DNA of 64,000 nucleotides from Rhizobiaceae bacterium (GCA_025698895.1 JAILWO010000001.1:1275001-1339000), one strand, 5' to 3'; counted from the stretch's first letter, positions 54,085-62,882 are shown. Numbers and translations: made by a program. The notes: generated by a model not told the origin, from the sequence alone.

Positions 54085-54445
54085 TCCGCGCCGCCACAGG
54101 GCCTACAGGCATGGCCGCCGGAGCGAGTGGCTGGCGGCCATGGCGCTGTTTCTGAGGGGCTATCGCATCCTGGCGCTGCGCCACCGGACGAAGCTGGGCG
54201 AAATCGATCTGATCGCCCGCCGCGGCGACCTGATCGCCATCGTGGAGGTCAAGGCGCGCCCGACGCTGGCCGAGGCGATGGATGCCGTCGCGCACGGATC
54301 GCAGCGCAGGATAGAGGGCGCGGCCGACCTCTGGCTGGCAAGACAGCGCGACCGTGCCCGATTGTCGATCCGGTTCGACCTCGTGGCGGTGCTGCCCCGA
54401 CGCTGGCCGGTTCATGTCGAGAACGTCTTCCAGGGTCGGGATTAA
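54077..54445 (+). CDS. yraN: YraN family protein (UPF0102)
   Basis: 122 residues from GTG 54077, inside the rsmI end. PD-(D/E)xK-like core: [40 protein letters not shown] with the Asp and Glu-x-Lys, then [19 protein letters not shown]. Suspected nuclease related to Holliday-junction resolvases; its role is unproven. In many rhizobia gshB follows this gene; here the strand changes to a hypothetical membrane protein. Confidence 0.92.
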   Translation: MADPRRHRAYRHGRRSEWLAAMALFLRGYRILALRHRTKLGEIDLIARRGDLIAIVEVKARPTLAEAMDAVAHGSQRRIEGAADLWLARQRDRARLSIRFDLVAVLPRRWPVHVENVFQGRD

Positions 54446-54488
54446 CCATCCGCGACGATGATCAACCGTCCGCCGCGCGGCCGGCGTC

Positions 54489-54887
54489 TTATGAGGTGTC
54501 GTTGAGTTTTGGCGTCCAGCCGAGGGAGAGGCCGGAGCCTGGCGCGGCGAAGCCGTGCCATACCGGCCGGCGGGCACGCCGGTGCGCGACGAGCAAAAGT
54601 GCGCCGATGGCCGCCGCCAGCACCATGAAGCGTGCGGCCAGCCGCAGCGCATCGGCGGGACCGTTGCCGTCCGCCGCGATGCCTGCCAGGGCCGGCACCG
54701 GCGCGCCGGTCTGATCGAAGACGAACGCCTCCGCCGCGGCCTCGGCCCGCCGCAACAGCCACAGCACGAAACAACGGACGAGATAGCAGCGGCCGGCGGC
54801 CTGCTCGGCGAGAGCGGCGAGCGCGACAAGCAGCGCAGCGATGCGCCGAAGTCTCCTGCCATCCCCTCTTGCCGGGTAACCGTCCAT
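54489..54887 (-). CDS. Hypothetical membrane protein, no recognised family
   Basis: 132 residues. Starts at ATG 54885-54887 preceded by AAAGGAAGGCGGC, a strong ribosome-binding site that supports translation. Two or three membrane helices: about 13-30 (LRRIAALLVALAALAEQAAG), possibly 32-50 (LVRCFVLWLLRRAEAAAEAF), and 82-102 (LAARFMVLAAAIGALLLVAH). The C-terminus is polar and ends SLGWTPKLNDTS. I recognise no family. It is reversed relative to yraN and lies 43 bases from it, at the spot where gshB would be expected. Confidence 0.6.
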   Translation of the reverse strand: MDGYPARGDGRRLRRIAALLVALAALAEQAAGRCYLVRCFVLWLLRRAEAAAEAFVFDQTGAPVPALAGIAADGNGPADALRLAARFMVLAAAIGALLLVAHRRARRPVWHGFAAPGSGLSLGWTPKLNDTS

Positions 54888-55119
54888 GCCGCCTTCCTTT
54901 CTCCGGCGGGCATTGTCCTACCGGTCGCGGAGCATGTGGATAGATTCGAGGCAAGATTCCTTAAGAATGCCGGTCCTGCTGGGGGCGGCGTCGGAATCTG
55001 TTCACACCCTGAAAGGGGGAAGGGCCATCGCATAGGGCTACGCCACCCCTCGCGACGGAGAGCGGGCGATTAGAGCCACAGGTATCAGGCGCTGTTCGAA
55101 GTCCGCCGGATATGAAGCG

Positions 55120-55644
55120 TCAGAACGGCTTCGCCAGTCCCGCGATCGCCCACTGTGCGAGTTCGGTGCGCGGGAACACAAGCAATCCCGCGATGCCGAG
55201 TGCGATACCGTAGGGGATGCCTTCCCGCGGATTGGCGAAATTGCGCAGCAGAAGATAGTGGCCCGTCAGCCACGATACCGGCGACTTGCGGTACATCAGG
55301 ATACCGAGCGTCAGCGCCCCGCCGATCAGCGAGCCGTAAACAAGGTACTCGAGAAGTATCGGCCCGAAACCCATCCAGACAGCCGTCGAGGCCAGCAGCT
55401 TGGCGTCACCGCCGCCCATTCCGCCGAGCGCGAACAGGGCGAAGGTCACGGCCAGAACCGCCGCTCCGGCGGCAAGGTGCATGCCGAAGGTGGACCAGTC
55501 CATGCCTGTCAGCGGCGCGATCACGGCGAAGGAAGCGACCAGCAGGATCGAGACGCGGTTGGCGATGGTCATGGAAACCAGATCGGACACCGCCGCGAAG
55601 ACCATGCAGAAAGGAAAGATGACAAGGATCGATGCGACGAGCAT
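55120..55644 (-). CDS. cpaA: Prepilin peptidase CpaA/TadV
   Basis: 174 residues from ATG 55642-55644. Five or six membrane helices. The two catalytic aspartates of aspartyl prepilin peptidases are visible: Asp21 in FAAVSDLVSM and Asp80 in the GxGD-type GGMGGGDAKLL. Lacks the cysteine-rich methylase domain, as TadV/CpaA proteins do. It cleaves Flp pilin and the TadE-like pseudopilins. The Flp pilin gene lies 166 bases upstream on the same strand. Confidence 0.92.
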   Translation of the reverse strand: MLVASILVIFPFCMVFAAVSDLVSMTIANRVSILLVASFAVIAPLTGMDWSTFGMHLAAGAAVLAVTFALFALGGMGGGDAKLLASTAVWMGFGPILLEYLVYGSLIGGALTLGILMYRKSPVSWLTGHYLLLRNFANPREGIPYGIALGIAGLLVFPRTELAQWAIAGLAKPF

Positions 55645-55752
55645 GGCACTGTCCCGGTATGGTTGCCTGCGGCACCGTTTTTCGGCGATGGCCCACAGGC
55701 TGCGCCGGTTGTGCTTAAGGTTCGGTGAAACACCCTCACCCAAGCAAGAGAA

Positions 55753-55780
55753 AAGGTCGCCCGGAATGCCAGGCGACCTT
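55753..55780 (-). terminator. Terminator after the Flp pilin gene
   Basis: Read on the minus strand, stem AAGGTCGCC (55772-55780) pairs with GGCGACCTT (55753-55761) around a 10-base loop, followed by TTCTCTTGCTT. It lies 31 bases after the pilin stop and separates the highly expressed pilin from cpaA. Confidence 0.75.
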
Positions 55781-55810
55781 CATACATTCGAGTTCACGCT
55801 GGCTGGGATA

Positions 55811-55984
55811 TCAGCTGGCGTTGTCGACCTCGGACGCGATCTTGTCGAACTGGTCGTTCAGGGCATTGCCCAGGCTGCGTGCGCCGACGATGATGGCCAG
55901 CGCGATGAGGGCGGCGATCAGGCCGTACTCGATGGCGGTGGCGCCGGACTCGTCCTTGGCGAACTGTGCGAAAAGCTTGGTCAT
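55811..55984 (-). CDS. Flp family type IVb pilin
   Basis: 57 residues, from ATG 55982-55984 with AAGGAGCT upstream. The sequence opens MTKLFAQFAKDESG, then the Flp motif ATAIEYGLIAALIALAII; cleavage is expected between Gly14 and Ala15, leaving the hydrophobic helix with Glu and Tyr at mature positions 5 and 6. Mature Flp pilins polymerise into thin adhesive Tad pili. The C-terminal part, LGNALNDQFDKIASEVDNAS, is amphipathic. The prepilin peptidase gene is next downstream. A terminator follows the pilin. Confidence 0.96.
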   Translation of the reverse strand: MTKLFAQFAKDESGATAIEYGLIAALIALAIIVGARSLGNALNDQFDKIASEVDNAS

Positions 55985-56408
55985 TCGAGAGCTCCTTACT
56001 CCACGTGATTTACAGCACTTCCGTCAACGTTCTTCGGGTTTGATCGGATGGCGGCAATCTAGGAGGAAGCTGTTGCGAACGGCTTAAGAAATAGCCTTAC
56101 CGAAATCTTTAGGATGCCAAGCCTGTTGCTTGGTAAACTATCGGGAAACGGGTTCATGAAAAATCGAACGAACGCTGGCGCTTCGATCGGGCAATTCATT
56201 TCGCCACGGGATCGATGCCGGCCGAATTTCGGAATCGTAAAGACACGGTCGGGCCCAAAGGTTCAAATATGGTTGCGGCTTCAAAAGATTCATCCCGGCG
56301 CTCGGCGTGAAGAACGCGACATGCTCCAAACGGCCACGCCGGCGCATGTCTTAACGGTAGGTTCACCATTCCCCTTCATGCTTCGCGAACCAATCAGGGA
56401 ACCGCTTC
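55985..56408. other. Divergent regulatory interval between pilin and pilus N-domain gene
   Basis: 424 bases with lower GC than the flanks. I see no gene here; the short frames lack similarity. It contains a hairpin CCAAGC-CTGTT-GCTTGG at 56117-56133 and a CtrA-like site at 56351-56365. It probably carries promoters for both pilus transcripts, but no clear sigma-70 pair was found. Confidence 0.6.
56351..56365. promoter_or_regulatory. CtrA-like site before the pilus N-domain gene
   Basis: TTAA-CGGTAGG-TTCA matches the CtrA consensus TTAA-N7-TTAA at seven of eight positions, and the next base is C as in the extended consensus TTAAC. It lies 43 bases before the start codon at 56409. CtrA controls pilin genes in Caulobacter. 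Confidence 0.35.
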
Positions 56409-56831
56409 ATGCCCGCTATTGTAAGGACCATGGCCGGATGCGCGCTGCTGGCCGGCATCGTCATGGCCGTTCCGTCCGCGAATGCCGACGAGGGAATATC
56501 GGTCGTGATGAACCAGGCGAAGATCGTGAAGCTCGCCCGCGCCGCCGACACGATCGTCATCGGCAATCCCGAGATCGCGGATGCATCGGTGCAGGACGCC
56601 ACCACCATCGTGCTGACAGGCAAGGGGTTCGGCGTCACGAACCTGGTGGTGATGGACGCCGAGGGTGACCCCATCATCGACGAACAGATCTATGTGAGCC
56701 GGCAGGACGCCAAGTCCGTGCGGATCTACCGCCGTTCCAATATCCAGACCCTGTCATGCACACCGCTTTGCGAAGCTTCCTTCAAAACCCAGGCGGAAAT
56801 GGCGTCGGAAGCGGAAATGGGCTCGAACTGA
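56409..56831 (+). CDS. Pilus assembly N-terminal domain protein (CpaC N-domain only)
   Basis: 140 residues. Signal peptide 1-26 ending VPSANA. The mature part is the T2SS/T3SS pilus N-terminal domain found in front of CpaC/RcpA secretins: MNQAKIVKLARAADTIVIGN, PEIADASVQDATTIVLTGKGFG, VTNLVVMDAEG, and an IYVSRQDAKSVRIYRRSN end with two cysteines (SCTPLC). The secretin channel domain that should follow is absent, so this is a stand-alone N-domain protein. It may assist the real secretin or stabilise the pilus base in the periplasm. Opposite to the pilin gene across a 424-base gap. Confidence 0.85.
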   Translation: MPAIVRTMAGCALLAGIVMAVPSANADEGISVVMNQAKIVKLARAADTIVIGNPEIADASVQDATTIVLTGKGFGVTNLVVMDAEGDPIIDEQIYVSRQDAKSVRIYRRSNIQTLSCTPLCEASFKTQAEMASEAEMGSN

Positions 56832-56953
56832 CGTCGAGGACAAGTTTACGCCGGGTGAACGACTTTGGCGCGATTTGATATGCCGCCATCACCGGGCTTC
56901 AACTTCCATGCGCTAGTTCATGCGGCAAAGCCGAGTGCGGCTTGGGGGCTTCG

Positions 56954-57520
56954 ATGAACGCAGCGACAAACGCGCCGGTGGGCGGCGACAGGCAGACGAA
57001 GAGACGGCGGCCACGATTCCTTCCCGACCGGAAGGGCAGCGTGGCGGTCGAGTTCGTCATGCTGATCATTCCCTTCGCTTTGCTCATATTCTCGATCATC
57101 GAGACCTGCATCGCCTTCGCGGGCCAGCAGATGCTGACCAACGCCACGGAGACCGTGGCACGGCAGGTGCGCACGGGACAGATCAGATCGATCAGCAAGG
57201 ACGATCTTCACGATCTGGTCTGCGCGCGAATCCAGATCCTGGTCGCCAAGGACTGTCCCGAGCTCGAGGTCGATCTGCGCAGTTTCAATACTTTCGAGCA
57301 GGCCGCCCAGCTGCCGTTCCCGATCTCGAATGGCGACGTGGATGCGTCGGGCTTCGTTTCCAATCCCGGTCCGTCGCTGTCGAAGAACATGCTGCGGACC
57401 TTCTACCGCTGGCCGGTCTTCACGGACTTTTTGACCAGACAGATCGACAGCTTCAAGGACGGCAAGCGGCTGATCTTCGCGACCGTCATCTGGCAGAACG
57501 AGCCTTTCGATGACATCTAG
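56954..57520 (+). CDS. TadE-like pilus assembly protein
   Basis: 188 residues from ATG 56954 with GGGGG a few bases upstream; a TTG four codons earlier is less likely. The N-terminal TadE motif SVAVEFVMLIIPFALLIFS forms the single membrane anchor with the conserved Glu after the predicted processing site. The periplasmic part includes NATETVARQVRTGQI and a Cys pair (VCARIQ, KDCPEL). TadE pseudopilins join the Tad pilus. Its 3' end overlaps the next TadE-like gene by 11 bases, so they are coupled. Confidence 0.9.
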   Translation: MNAATNAPVGGDRQTKRRRPRFLPDRKGSVAVEFVMLIIPFALLIFSIIETCIAFAGQQMLTNATETVARQVRTGQIRSISKDDLHDLVCARIQILVAKDCPELEVDLRSFNTFEQAAQLPFPISNGDVDASGFVSNPGPSLSKNMLRTFYRWPVFTDFLTRQIDSFKDGKRLIFATVIWQNEPFDDI

Positions 57521-58157
57521 TGAACCCCGCGCCGCCCGCAACGGCAGGTTTTCGCGCCGGATGACCGGGTTCCTGCGCGCTTGCATCAATGTGCTGAAAG
57601 ATCGCCGGGGCGTGGCCGCGGTCGAGTTTGCGTTCGTGGCGCCGCTGCTCATCGCCCTCTACTTCACGACGATCGAGATATCGCAGGCCATCGACACGAA
57701 CAAGAAGGTAGGCCGGCTGGCCAGCATGGTGGGCGACCTCGTCACGCAGCAGCAGACGGTCACCAAGGCAGACATGCGCGGCATTCTCGACGTGTCGAAC
57801 ACGGTCCTGTTCCCCTATTCTCGATCCAAGGCGACGGTAACCATCACCGCGATCGAGGTGACGGACGAGGCCACGCCAAAGACCAAGGTGGTCTGGTCGT
57901 ACCGAAAGCTGCCGAACGGCAGCTTCCAGAACGGCTACGCCAAGGATTCGCTGACGACGCTGCCCGCGAGCCTCACCGTGGCCGGATCGTTCCTGATCCG
58001 GGTCGAGGCCGACCTTCGATACTATCCGATCCTGTTGTGGTCGGCCGAGGCGAAGGCCGATATCGGGCTGGCGGCCGCATTCGACAAGCTGGAAATGGGC
58101 GAGTCCTATCTCTTGCGCCCGCGCAGGAGCACGCGCATTCCCTGCGAGGATTGCTGA
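57510..58157 (+). CDS. Second TadE/TadG-like pilus assembly protein
   Basis: 215 residues. A basic N-terminus, then the processing and membrane segment GVAAVEFAFVAPLLIALYF, followed by EISQAIDTNKKVGRLASMVGDLV and a beta-rich C-terminal domain ending TRIPCEDC. It lacks the von Willebrand domain of full-length TadG, so it is a second TadE-type pseudopilin or short TadG. The start overlaps the upstream gene by 11 bases. It converges on the PhnD-like gene with 13 bases between stops. Confidence 0.88.
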   Translation: MTSSEPRAARNGRFSRRMTGFLRACINVLKDRRGVAAVEFAFVAPLLIALYFTTIEISQAIDTNKKVGRLASMVGDLVTQQQTVTKADMRGILDVSNTVLFPYSRSKATVTITAIEVTDEATPKTKVVWSYRKLPNGSFQNGYAKDSLTTLPASLTVAGSFLIRVEADLRYYPILLWSAEAKADIGLAAAFDKLEMGESYLLRPRRSTRIPCEDC

Positions 58158-58170
58158 ACGCAAGGCGGCA

Positions 58171-59037
58171 TCAGCCGTCCCGTTCGGCGATGGACTTCAC
58201 GGCATCGATGGCATGGCGGTAGTCGTCATGCACGACCGGCCGGAATGGCCCGGTCAGTCTTGGTTCCAGCGCGTCGCGCAAGCGCGTGTGATCCTCGCCC
58301 AGCGACACGAGAAATTCCCCGAGTGCCTTCTTGACCTGGCCGGGCAGGGTTCGCCGCACCGCGTGCGGGCCATACGGGACCGGGTCCGAGCGCCGGACGA
58401 CGCGCAACCGGCTTCCGTCGATGCCGGCCGCGGCGAGCCTTGCCAGCGTACCGCCTGCGATGGCCTCTCCCTTTTCATCGACCGCCTCCCAGCCGGACAA
58501 AGCGCCCGCTTCTCCGTCGGCGAAAAGTCGCTCGGCCTTTTCCATGGACGTGGTTTCGACAATCGTCCACTCAGGCCCCATATCGATCTTGCCAGGATGC
58601 GCCGTTGGAACGGAATATTCGGCCATGACCGCGATTAGCCTTTCCTCCGCGGCGTCCACTTCTTCGATCAGGACCGCGCGAATACCCGCCGATCCGTCCG
58701 CGCCAAGCGGCGCCAGGAGCGGTTCCATGCAGGCGCAAAGACGCCAGGCCGTCGCGTAGGCAAGGGCTGAATAGACGCCGTAGTCCACCTGGCCGGCGGC
58801 GGCGGCATCGATCATGGCTGTCTGGTCTCGCGCCAGAACGATCTCGATCTTCAGGCCGAGCGCCCGGGACAAGGCGTCGCGGACGGCGCCCAAGGTCGTC
58901 TCATCGAGGTCGTCGCGCTCGACGAGCCCGACGCGGAAGGAGCCGCCTCCATCGCTGTTGGCAGGCTCATCCGTTGCCATGGCTGGTGAAACGGAGACCG
59001 CGAGGGAAAACAGCACGGGCAGGACAACTGATCTCAT
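58171..59037 (-). CDS. PhnD-like periplasmic substrate-binding protein, orphan
   Basis: 288 residues from ATG 59035-59037. Signal peptide about 1-21 ([16 protein letters not shown]). The rest resembles periplasmic phosphate/phosphonate-type binding proteins: [12 protein letters not shown], a [17 protein letters not shown] stretch near residue 85, a conserved cleft, and [18 protein letters not shown] at the end. No permease or ATPase gene is adjacent, which is unusual for a transport binding protein. It could instead be a periplasmic sensor or pilus-linked factor. The pilus genes converge on it and deoB is divergent. Confidence 0.8.
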   Translation of the reverse strand: MRSVVLPVLFSLAVSVSPAMATDEPANSDGGGSFRVGLVERDDLDETTLGAVRDALSRALGLKIEIVLARDQTAMIDAAAAGQVDYGVYSALAYATAWRLCACMEPLLAPLGADGSAGIRAVLIEEVDAAEERLIAVMAEYSVPTAHPGKIDMGPEWTIVETTSMEKAERLFADGEAGALSGWEAVDEKGEAIAGGTLARLAAAGIDGSRLRVVRRSDPVPYGPHAVRRTLPGQVKKALGEFLVSLGEDHTRLRDALEPRLTGPFRPVVHDDYRHAIDAVKSIAERDG

Positions 59038-59081
59038 CCGGGCTGCGGTGTCCCGTTCGGCGCCGTTCCGGCACGGCGCGA

Positions 59082-59110
59082 TTGCCATTGCAGGGCGCCG
59101 ATCCTATGTC
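59082..59110 (+). promoter_or_regulatory. Promoter candidate for deoB
   Basis: TTGCCA at 59082-59087, 17 bases, then TATGTC at 59105-59110. Predicted start about 37 bases before the deoB ATG. Confidence 0.45.
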
Positions 59111-59153
59111 TGGCTTCCCGAGCCGCGCAAGTATCACCAACAGGACGAAAGCA

Positions 59154-60395
59154 ATGTCCCGAGCGTTTCTTTTCGTGCTCGATTCCTTCGGCATCGGCGG
59201 GGCGCGTGACGCGGACCGCTTCGGCGACGAAGGCGCGGACACGCTGGGGCACATCGCGCGGGCCTGCTTCGAGGGGCGGGCCGACCGGAGAGGCCTGCGC
59301 GCGGGGCCGCTCGCCCTGCCCACCATGGAAAGGCTCGGTCTTGGAGAAGCCGCGTGCATCGCGACGGGCCGCTTGCCGGCGGGATTTTCCGGACGGGTTC
59401 GACCGACGGGCTATTTCGGTGCCGCCGACGAGATCTCCAGCGGAAAGGACACGCCCTCGGGCCACTGGGAAATCGCCGGACTGCCCGTGCGGTTCGACTG
59501 GGGCTACTTTCCGCACACGGTCCCGACCTTCCCAGGCGACCTGATCGACGCGATCGTCAGCGAGGCGGAGCTGCCGGGCATTCTGGGCAACCGGCATGCG
59601 TCGGGCACCAAGATCATCGCCGAGCTCGGCGAGGAGCACATCAGGAGCGGCAAGCCGATCTGCTACACCTCGAGCGATTCCGTTTTCCAGATCGCGGCCC
59701 ATGAGGAGCATTTCGGGCTCGAAAGGCTCTACGAGCTATGCCTGATAGTGCGCAGGCTGGTCGACCCGCTCAATATCGGCCGCGTGATCGCCCGACCCTT
59801 CACCGGCGAGACCGCGTCCGGGTTTCAGCGAACCGCGAACCGGCGCGACTACGCCGTGCCGCCGCACGAGGCGACTTTGCTCGACCGCGTCGAAAAGGCC
59901 GGCGGCAGCGTGCATGCCGTCGGCAAGATCGGCGACATCTTCGCGCAGAAGGGTGTAACGACGCTGCGCAAGGCCCCCGATAACATGGCCATGTTCGACC
60001 AGGCGCTCGCGGCGATGAACGAGGCCCGCGACGGCGACCTTGTCTTCGTCAATTTCGTCGATTTCGACCAGATCCACGGTCATCGCCGCGACGTGGCCGG
60101 CTATGCCGCGGCGCTGGAGGCCTTCGATCGCCGTCTGCCCGAAGCGCTGGCGAAGTTGAGAGGTGGCGACCTGCTGCTTCTGACGGCCGACCACGGCTGT
60201 GACCCCACCTGGAAGGGCACCGACCACACCCGCGAACGCGTCCCGATATTTGGCGACGGTCCCGGACTGCCCGCGGGGTCGGTGGGGCTCCGCTCGACCT
60301 TTGCCGATATCGGCGAGACCGTGGCGGCCCATCTGGGGCTGGCGCCGGGCCCGCATGGCCGCTCCTTCCTGGCCGAACTGTCCGCCGATGCCTGA
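59154..60395 (+). CDS. deoB: Phosphopentomutase
   Basis: 413 residues from ATG 59154 with AGGACGAAAG upstream. Alkaline-phosphatase fold with VLDSFGIGG at the start, the phosphorylated Thr region DTPSGHWE (about residue 98), [14 protein letters not shown], and the metal ligands [18 protein letters not shown] near the end. It interconverts ribose or deoxyribose 1- and 5-phosphates in nucleoside catabolism. It overlaps mutM by 8 bases, so translation of the two is coupled. Confidence 0.96.
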   Translation: MSRAFLFVLDSFGIGGARDADRFGDEGADTLGHIARACFEGRADRRGLRAGPLALPTMERLGLGEAACIATGRLPAGFSGRVRPTGYFGAADEISSGKDTPSGHWEIAGLPVRFDWGYFPHTVPTFPGDLIDAIVSEAELPGILGNRHASGTKIIAELGEEHIRSGKPICYTSSDSVFQIAAHEEHFGLERLYELCLIVRRLVDPLNIGRVIARPFTGETASGFQRTANRRDYAVPPHEATLLDRVEKAGGSVHAVGKIGDIFAQKGVTTLRKAPDNMAMFDQALAAMNEARDGDLVFVNFVDFDQIHGHRRDVAGYAAALEAFDRRLPEALAKLRGGDLLLLTADHGCDPTWKGTDHTRERVPIFGDGPGLPAGSVGLRSTFADIGETVAAHLGLAPGPHGRSFLAELSADA

Positions 60396-61281
60396 GCTTC
60401 CCGAAGTCGAGACGGTGCGCCGCGGGCTCGAGCCGGTCATGGCCGGCGCGCGCATCCAGCGCGTCGAGCAGCGGCGCCCGGACCTTCGCTTCCCCTTTCC
60501 CGAACGCTTCATCGAACGTCTGCAGGGCCGCACCGTGCGTGAAGTGGGCCGACGGGCGAAATACCTCACCCTGCTGCTCGATGACGGCCTGACGCTGATC
60601 AGCCATCTTGGTATGTCCGGCTCGTTCCGCATCGAGGGCGCGGCCGGCGACGAACTTCCGGGCCAGTATCATTACGAGCGCTCGAAGAACCAAGCGCACG
60701 ACCATGTCGTCTTCCATCTCACGCGACCGGACGATACGAGCTGGACCGTTACCTTCAACGATCCGCGCCGCTTCGGCTTCATGCTCCTGGCCGGTCCCGA
60801 CGAGATCGTCTCGATCAAGGCCCTTGCCGGGCTTGGCATGGAGCCGACCGGCAACGCGCTCAATGGAGAGGCGCTGTCGGACCTGTTTCGCGGCCGGCGC
60901 ACACCCCTGAAGGCGGCGCTGCTCGACCAGCGGCTGATCGCCGGCCTCGGCAATATCTATGTCTGCGAGGCCTTGTGGCGGGCCGGCCTGTCGCCGATGC
61001 GCGAAGCGGGGTCGATCGCCGGCCGCCCCGGAAGGTCAACGTCTCGGGCCGATCGTCTGGCCGACGCGATCCGCGGGGTGATCGCCGAGGCGATCGAGGC
61101 GGGCGGCTCGTCGCTGCGGGACCATATGAAAACGGACGGGTCGCTCGGCTATTTCCAGCATTCCTTTTCGGTGTATGACCGCGAAGGGGAGCCCTGCTCC
61201 CGGCCGGGCTGTCGGGGCCTCGTCAGGCGCAGCGTCCAGTCCGGCCGTTCGACCTTCCATTGCGCTTCCTGCCAGCGCTGA
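60388..61281 (+). CDS. mutM: Formamidopyrimidine-DNA glycosylase
   Basis: 297 residues from ATG 60388. The N-terminal Pro2-Glu3 ([10 protein letters not shown]) is the catalytic pair. H2TH region around [12 protein letters not shown], and a C-terminal zinc finger with four cysteines in CSRPGCRG and FHCASCQR. It excises 8-oxoguanine and ring-opened purines. It starts inside the deoB end and is followed by enoyl-CoA hydratase after 21 bases. The dnaA-rpsT-ech-mutM grouping is typical of Rhizobiales. Confidence 0.97.
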   Translation: MPELPEVETVRRGLEPVMAGARIQRVEQRRPDLRFPFPERFIERLQGRTVREVGRRAKYLTLLLDDGLTLISHLGMSGSFRIEGAAGDELPGQYHYERSKNQAHDHVVFHLTRPDDTSWTVTFNDPRRFGFMLLAGPDEIVSIKALAGLGMEPTGNALNGEALSDLFRGRRTPLKAALLDQRLIAGLGNIYVCEALWRAGLSPMREAGSIAGRPGRSTSRADRLADAIRGVIAEAIEAGGSSLRDHMKTDGSLGYFQHSFSVYDREGEPCSRPGCRGLVRRSVQSGRSTFHCASCQR

Positions 61282-61302
61282 CACTGACATCGGAGAACAG
61301 AC

Positions 61303-62076
61303 ATGGCCTATGAAACCATCCTCGCCGAAACCCGTGGCAAGGTGGGGCTGATCACGCTGAACAGGCCGAAGGCGCTGAACGCGCTCAACACGACCGTGCT
61401 CAGGGAGGTCGTGGCCGCGGTCGACGACTTCGATGCCGACGACAAGATCGGCGCGATGGTGATCACCGGCTCCGAAAAGGCGTTCGCGGCAGGCGCCGAC
61501 ATCAAGGAAATGCAGCCCAAGACCTATGTCGAAGCCTACCGGGAGGACTTCTTCGCCGGCTGGGAGGCGCTCACGCGGGCGCGCAAGCCGATGATCGCAG
61601 CGGTCGCGGGCTATGCGTTGGGCGGCGGTTGCGAACTGGCCATGATGTGCGATTTCATCATCGCGGCCGACACGGCCAAGTTCGGGCAGCCCGAGATCAC
61701 GCTCGGCGTCATGCCGGGCATGGGCGGCTCGCAGCGGCTTACCCGCTTCGTCGGCAAGTCGAAGGCGATGGACATGTGTCTGACCGGACGGATGATGGAC
61801 GCGGAGGAGGCGGAGCGGTCGGGCCTGGTCTCGCGCGTCGTACCAGCCGGCGAACTGGTCGAGGAGGCTTTGAAGGCCGCCACGAAGATCGCGAACTTCT
61901 CTCTGCCGGCCGTGATGATGGCCAAGGAGTCGGTCAATCGCTCCTACGAGACAACGCTGGCCGAAGGGCTGCGTTTCGAGAGGCGCGTGTTCCATTCCAT
62001 GTTCGCCCTGGACGATCAGAAGGAAGGCATGTCCGCCTTCGTCGAAAAGCGCTCGGCGAGCTTCTCCAACCGTTGA
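61303..62076 (+). CDS. Enoyl-CoA hydratase
   Basis: 257 residues. Crotonase fold: [17 protein letters not shown], the oxyanion hole [11 protein letters not shown], and the catalytic glutamates in [17 protein letters not shown] and [20 protein letters not shown]. Both catalytic Glu are present, so true hydratase activity is expected. It acts in fatty acid beta-oxidation. The rpsT promoter overlaps its stop codon. This gene sits before rpsT and dnaA in most Rhizobiales. Confidence 0.95.
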   Translation: MAYETILAETRGKVGLITLNRPKALNALNTTVLREVVAAVDDFDADDKIGAMVITGSEKAFAAGADIKEMQPKTYVEAYREDFFAGWEALTRARKPMIAAVAGYALGGGCELAMMCDFIIAADTAKFGQPEITLGVMPGMGGSQRLTRFVGKSKAMDMCLTGRMMDAEEAERSGLVSRVVPAGELVEEALKAATKIANFSLPAVMMAKESVNRSYETTLAEGLRFERRVFHSMFALDDQKEGMSAFVEKRSASFSNR

Positions 62077-62101
62077 CGTGCCATGGCGCCTCGACTATAA
62101 G
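62073..62101 (+). promoter_or_regulatory. Promoter for rpsT
   Basis: TTGACG at 62073-62078, exactly 17 bases, then TATAAG at 62096-62101. The -35 overlaps the enoyl-CoA hydratase stop codon. Predicted start near 62108, giving a leader of about 84 bases to the rpsT ATG. The best sigma-70-type match in the window. Confidence 0.8.
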
Positions 62102-62191
62102 CCGCCGACCCGTGGCGGCCATCCGGCCGCCCGATTGTTTTTGCCCGTCGCGTAGCGAGCCAGGGCCCGTCAGAGAGATAGAGAGACCCAG

Positions 62192-62458
62192 ATGGCCAAT
62201 ACGACCTCGGCCAAGAAGGCGACGCGCAAGATCGCGCGCCGGACTGCCGTTAACAAGTCGCGCCGCTCGCGCGTTCGCAATTTCGTTCGCAAGGTCGAGG
62301 AGGCGCTGGCTTCCGGCGACAAGTCGGCGGCCGAGACGGCTCTTCGCGCCGCGCAGCCTGAACTGATGCGCGCCGCCACCAAGGGCGTGCTGCACCGCAA
62401 CACGGCATCGCGCAAAGTCTCCCGTCTGGCCCAGCGCGTGAAGTCGCTCGACGCCTGA
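62192..62458 (+). CDS. rpsT: 30S ribosomal protein S20
   Basis: 88 residues, the normal size. Highly basic, with [20 protein letters not shown] at the start, [15 protein letters not shown], a helical core, and [20 protein letters not shown] at the end. S20 binds 16S rRNA early in 30S assembly. It has its own promoter within the preceding gene and a Rho-independent terminator 34 bases after the stop, so it is a single-gene transcript. Confidence 0.98.
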   Translation: MANTTSAKKATRKIARRTAVNKSRRSRVRNFVRKVEEALASGDKSAAETALRAAQPELMRAATKGVLHRNTASRKVSRLAQRVKSLDA

Positions 62459-62492
62459 TCCCGGGGCCATCCCGGTTGACCGTGGGGTATGT

Positions 62493-62521
62493 AAAGCCCG
62501 GCTCCTCGAGCCGGGCTTTTT
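62493..62521 (+). terminator. Rho-independent terminator after rpsT
   Basis: Stem AAAGCCCGGCT (62493-62503), loop CCTCG, stem AGCCGGGCTTT (62509-62519), an 11-bp perfect match followed by a T-run. It ends the rpsT transcript and isolates the dnaA regulatory region. Confidence 0.93.
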
Positions 62522-62695
62522 CATAGCCGGCGGATTGTCTTTGAACACCAATGGGTTGTCGCGACGGGCGTCGCCAGGGTGCCCGTGAATTTTGCCGGCA
62601 TAGCTGCCGAAGGTCATCCCGGCCGGTCCAGATGAATTTTATGTGGTATTTTAGGCGTCACTGGTAATGCTGTAATTCCAATGGTTTGCCAAAGG

Positions 62696-62704
62696 TCATC
62701 CACA
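62696..62704 (+). promoter_or_regulatory. DnaA-box-like site
   Basis: TCATCCACA matches the DnaA box TTATCCACA at eight of nine positions. A weaker match lies on the other strand at 62642-62650 (TGTGGTATT). A single good box fits autoregulation better than an origin. Confidence 0.35.
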
Positions 62705-62882
62705 GCTTGTTCAAGTCGCGTCACCGGCTTTGGGGAGAAGCCGATGTCAAGCAGATTCTTAGAATTTTTTTGTGCCGGGAGAGCGATGGTGAAGGCTTCG
62801 GGAATTGTTTTGAATCGCAACGATTTAATCAGCCGGTATCCGATTCCGGGGTTTTGTCAAACCCTGATCGGGGCTCAATTCG

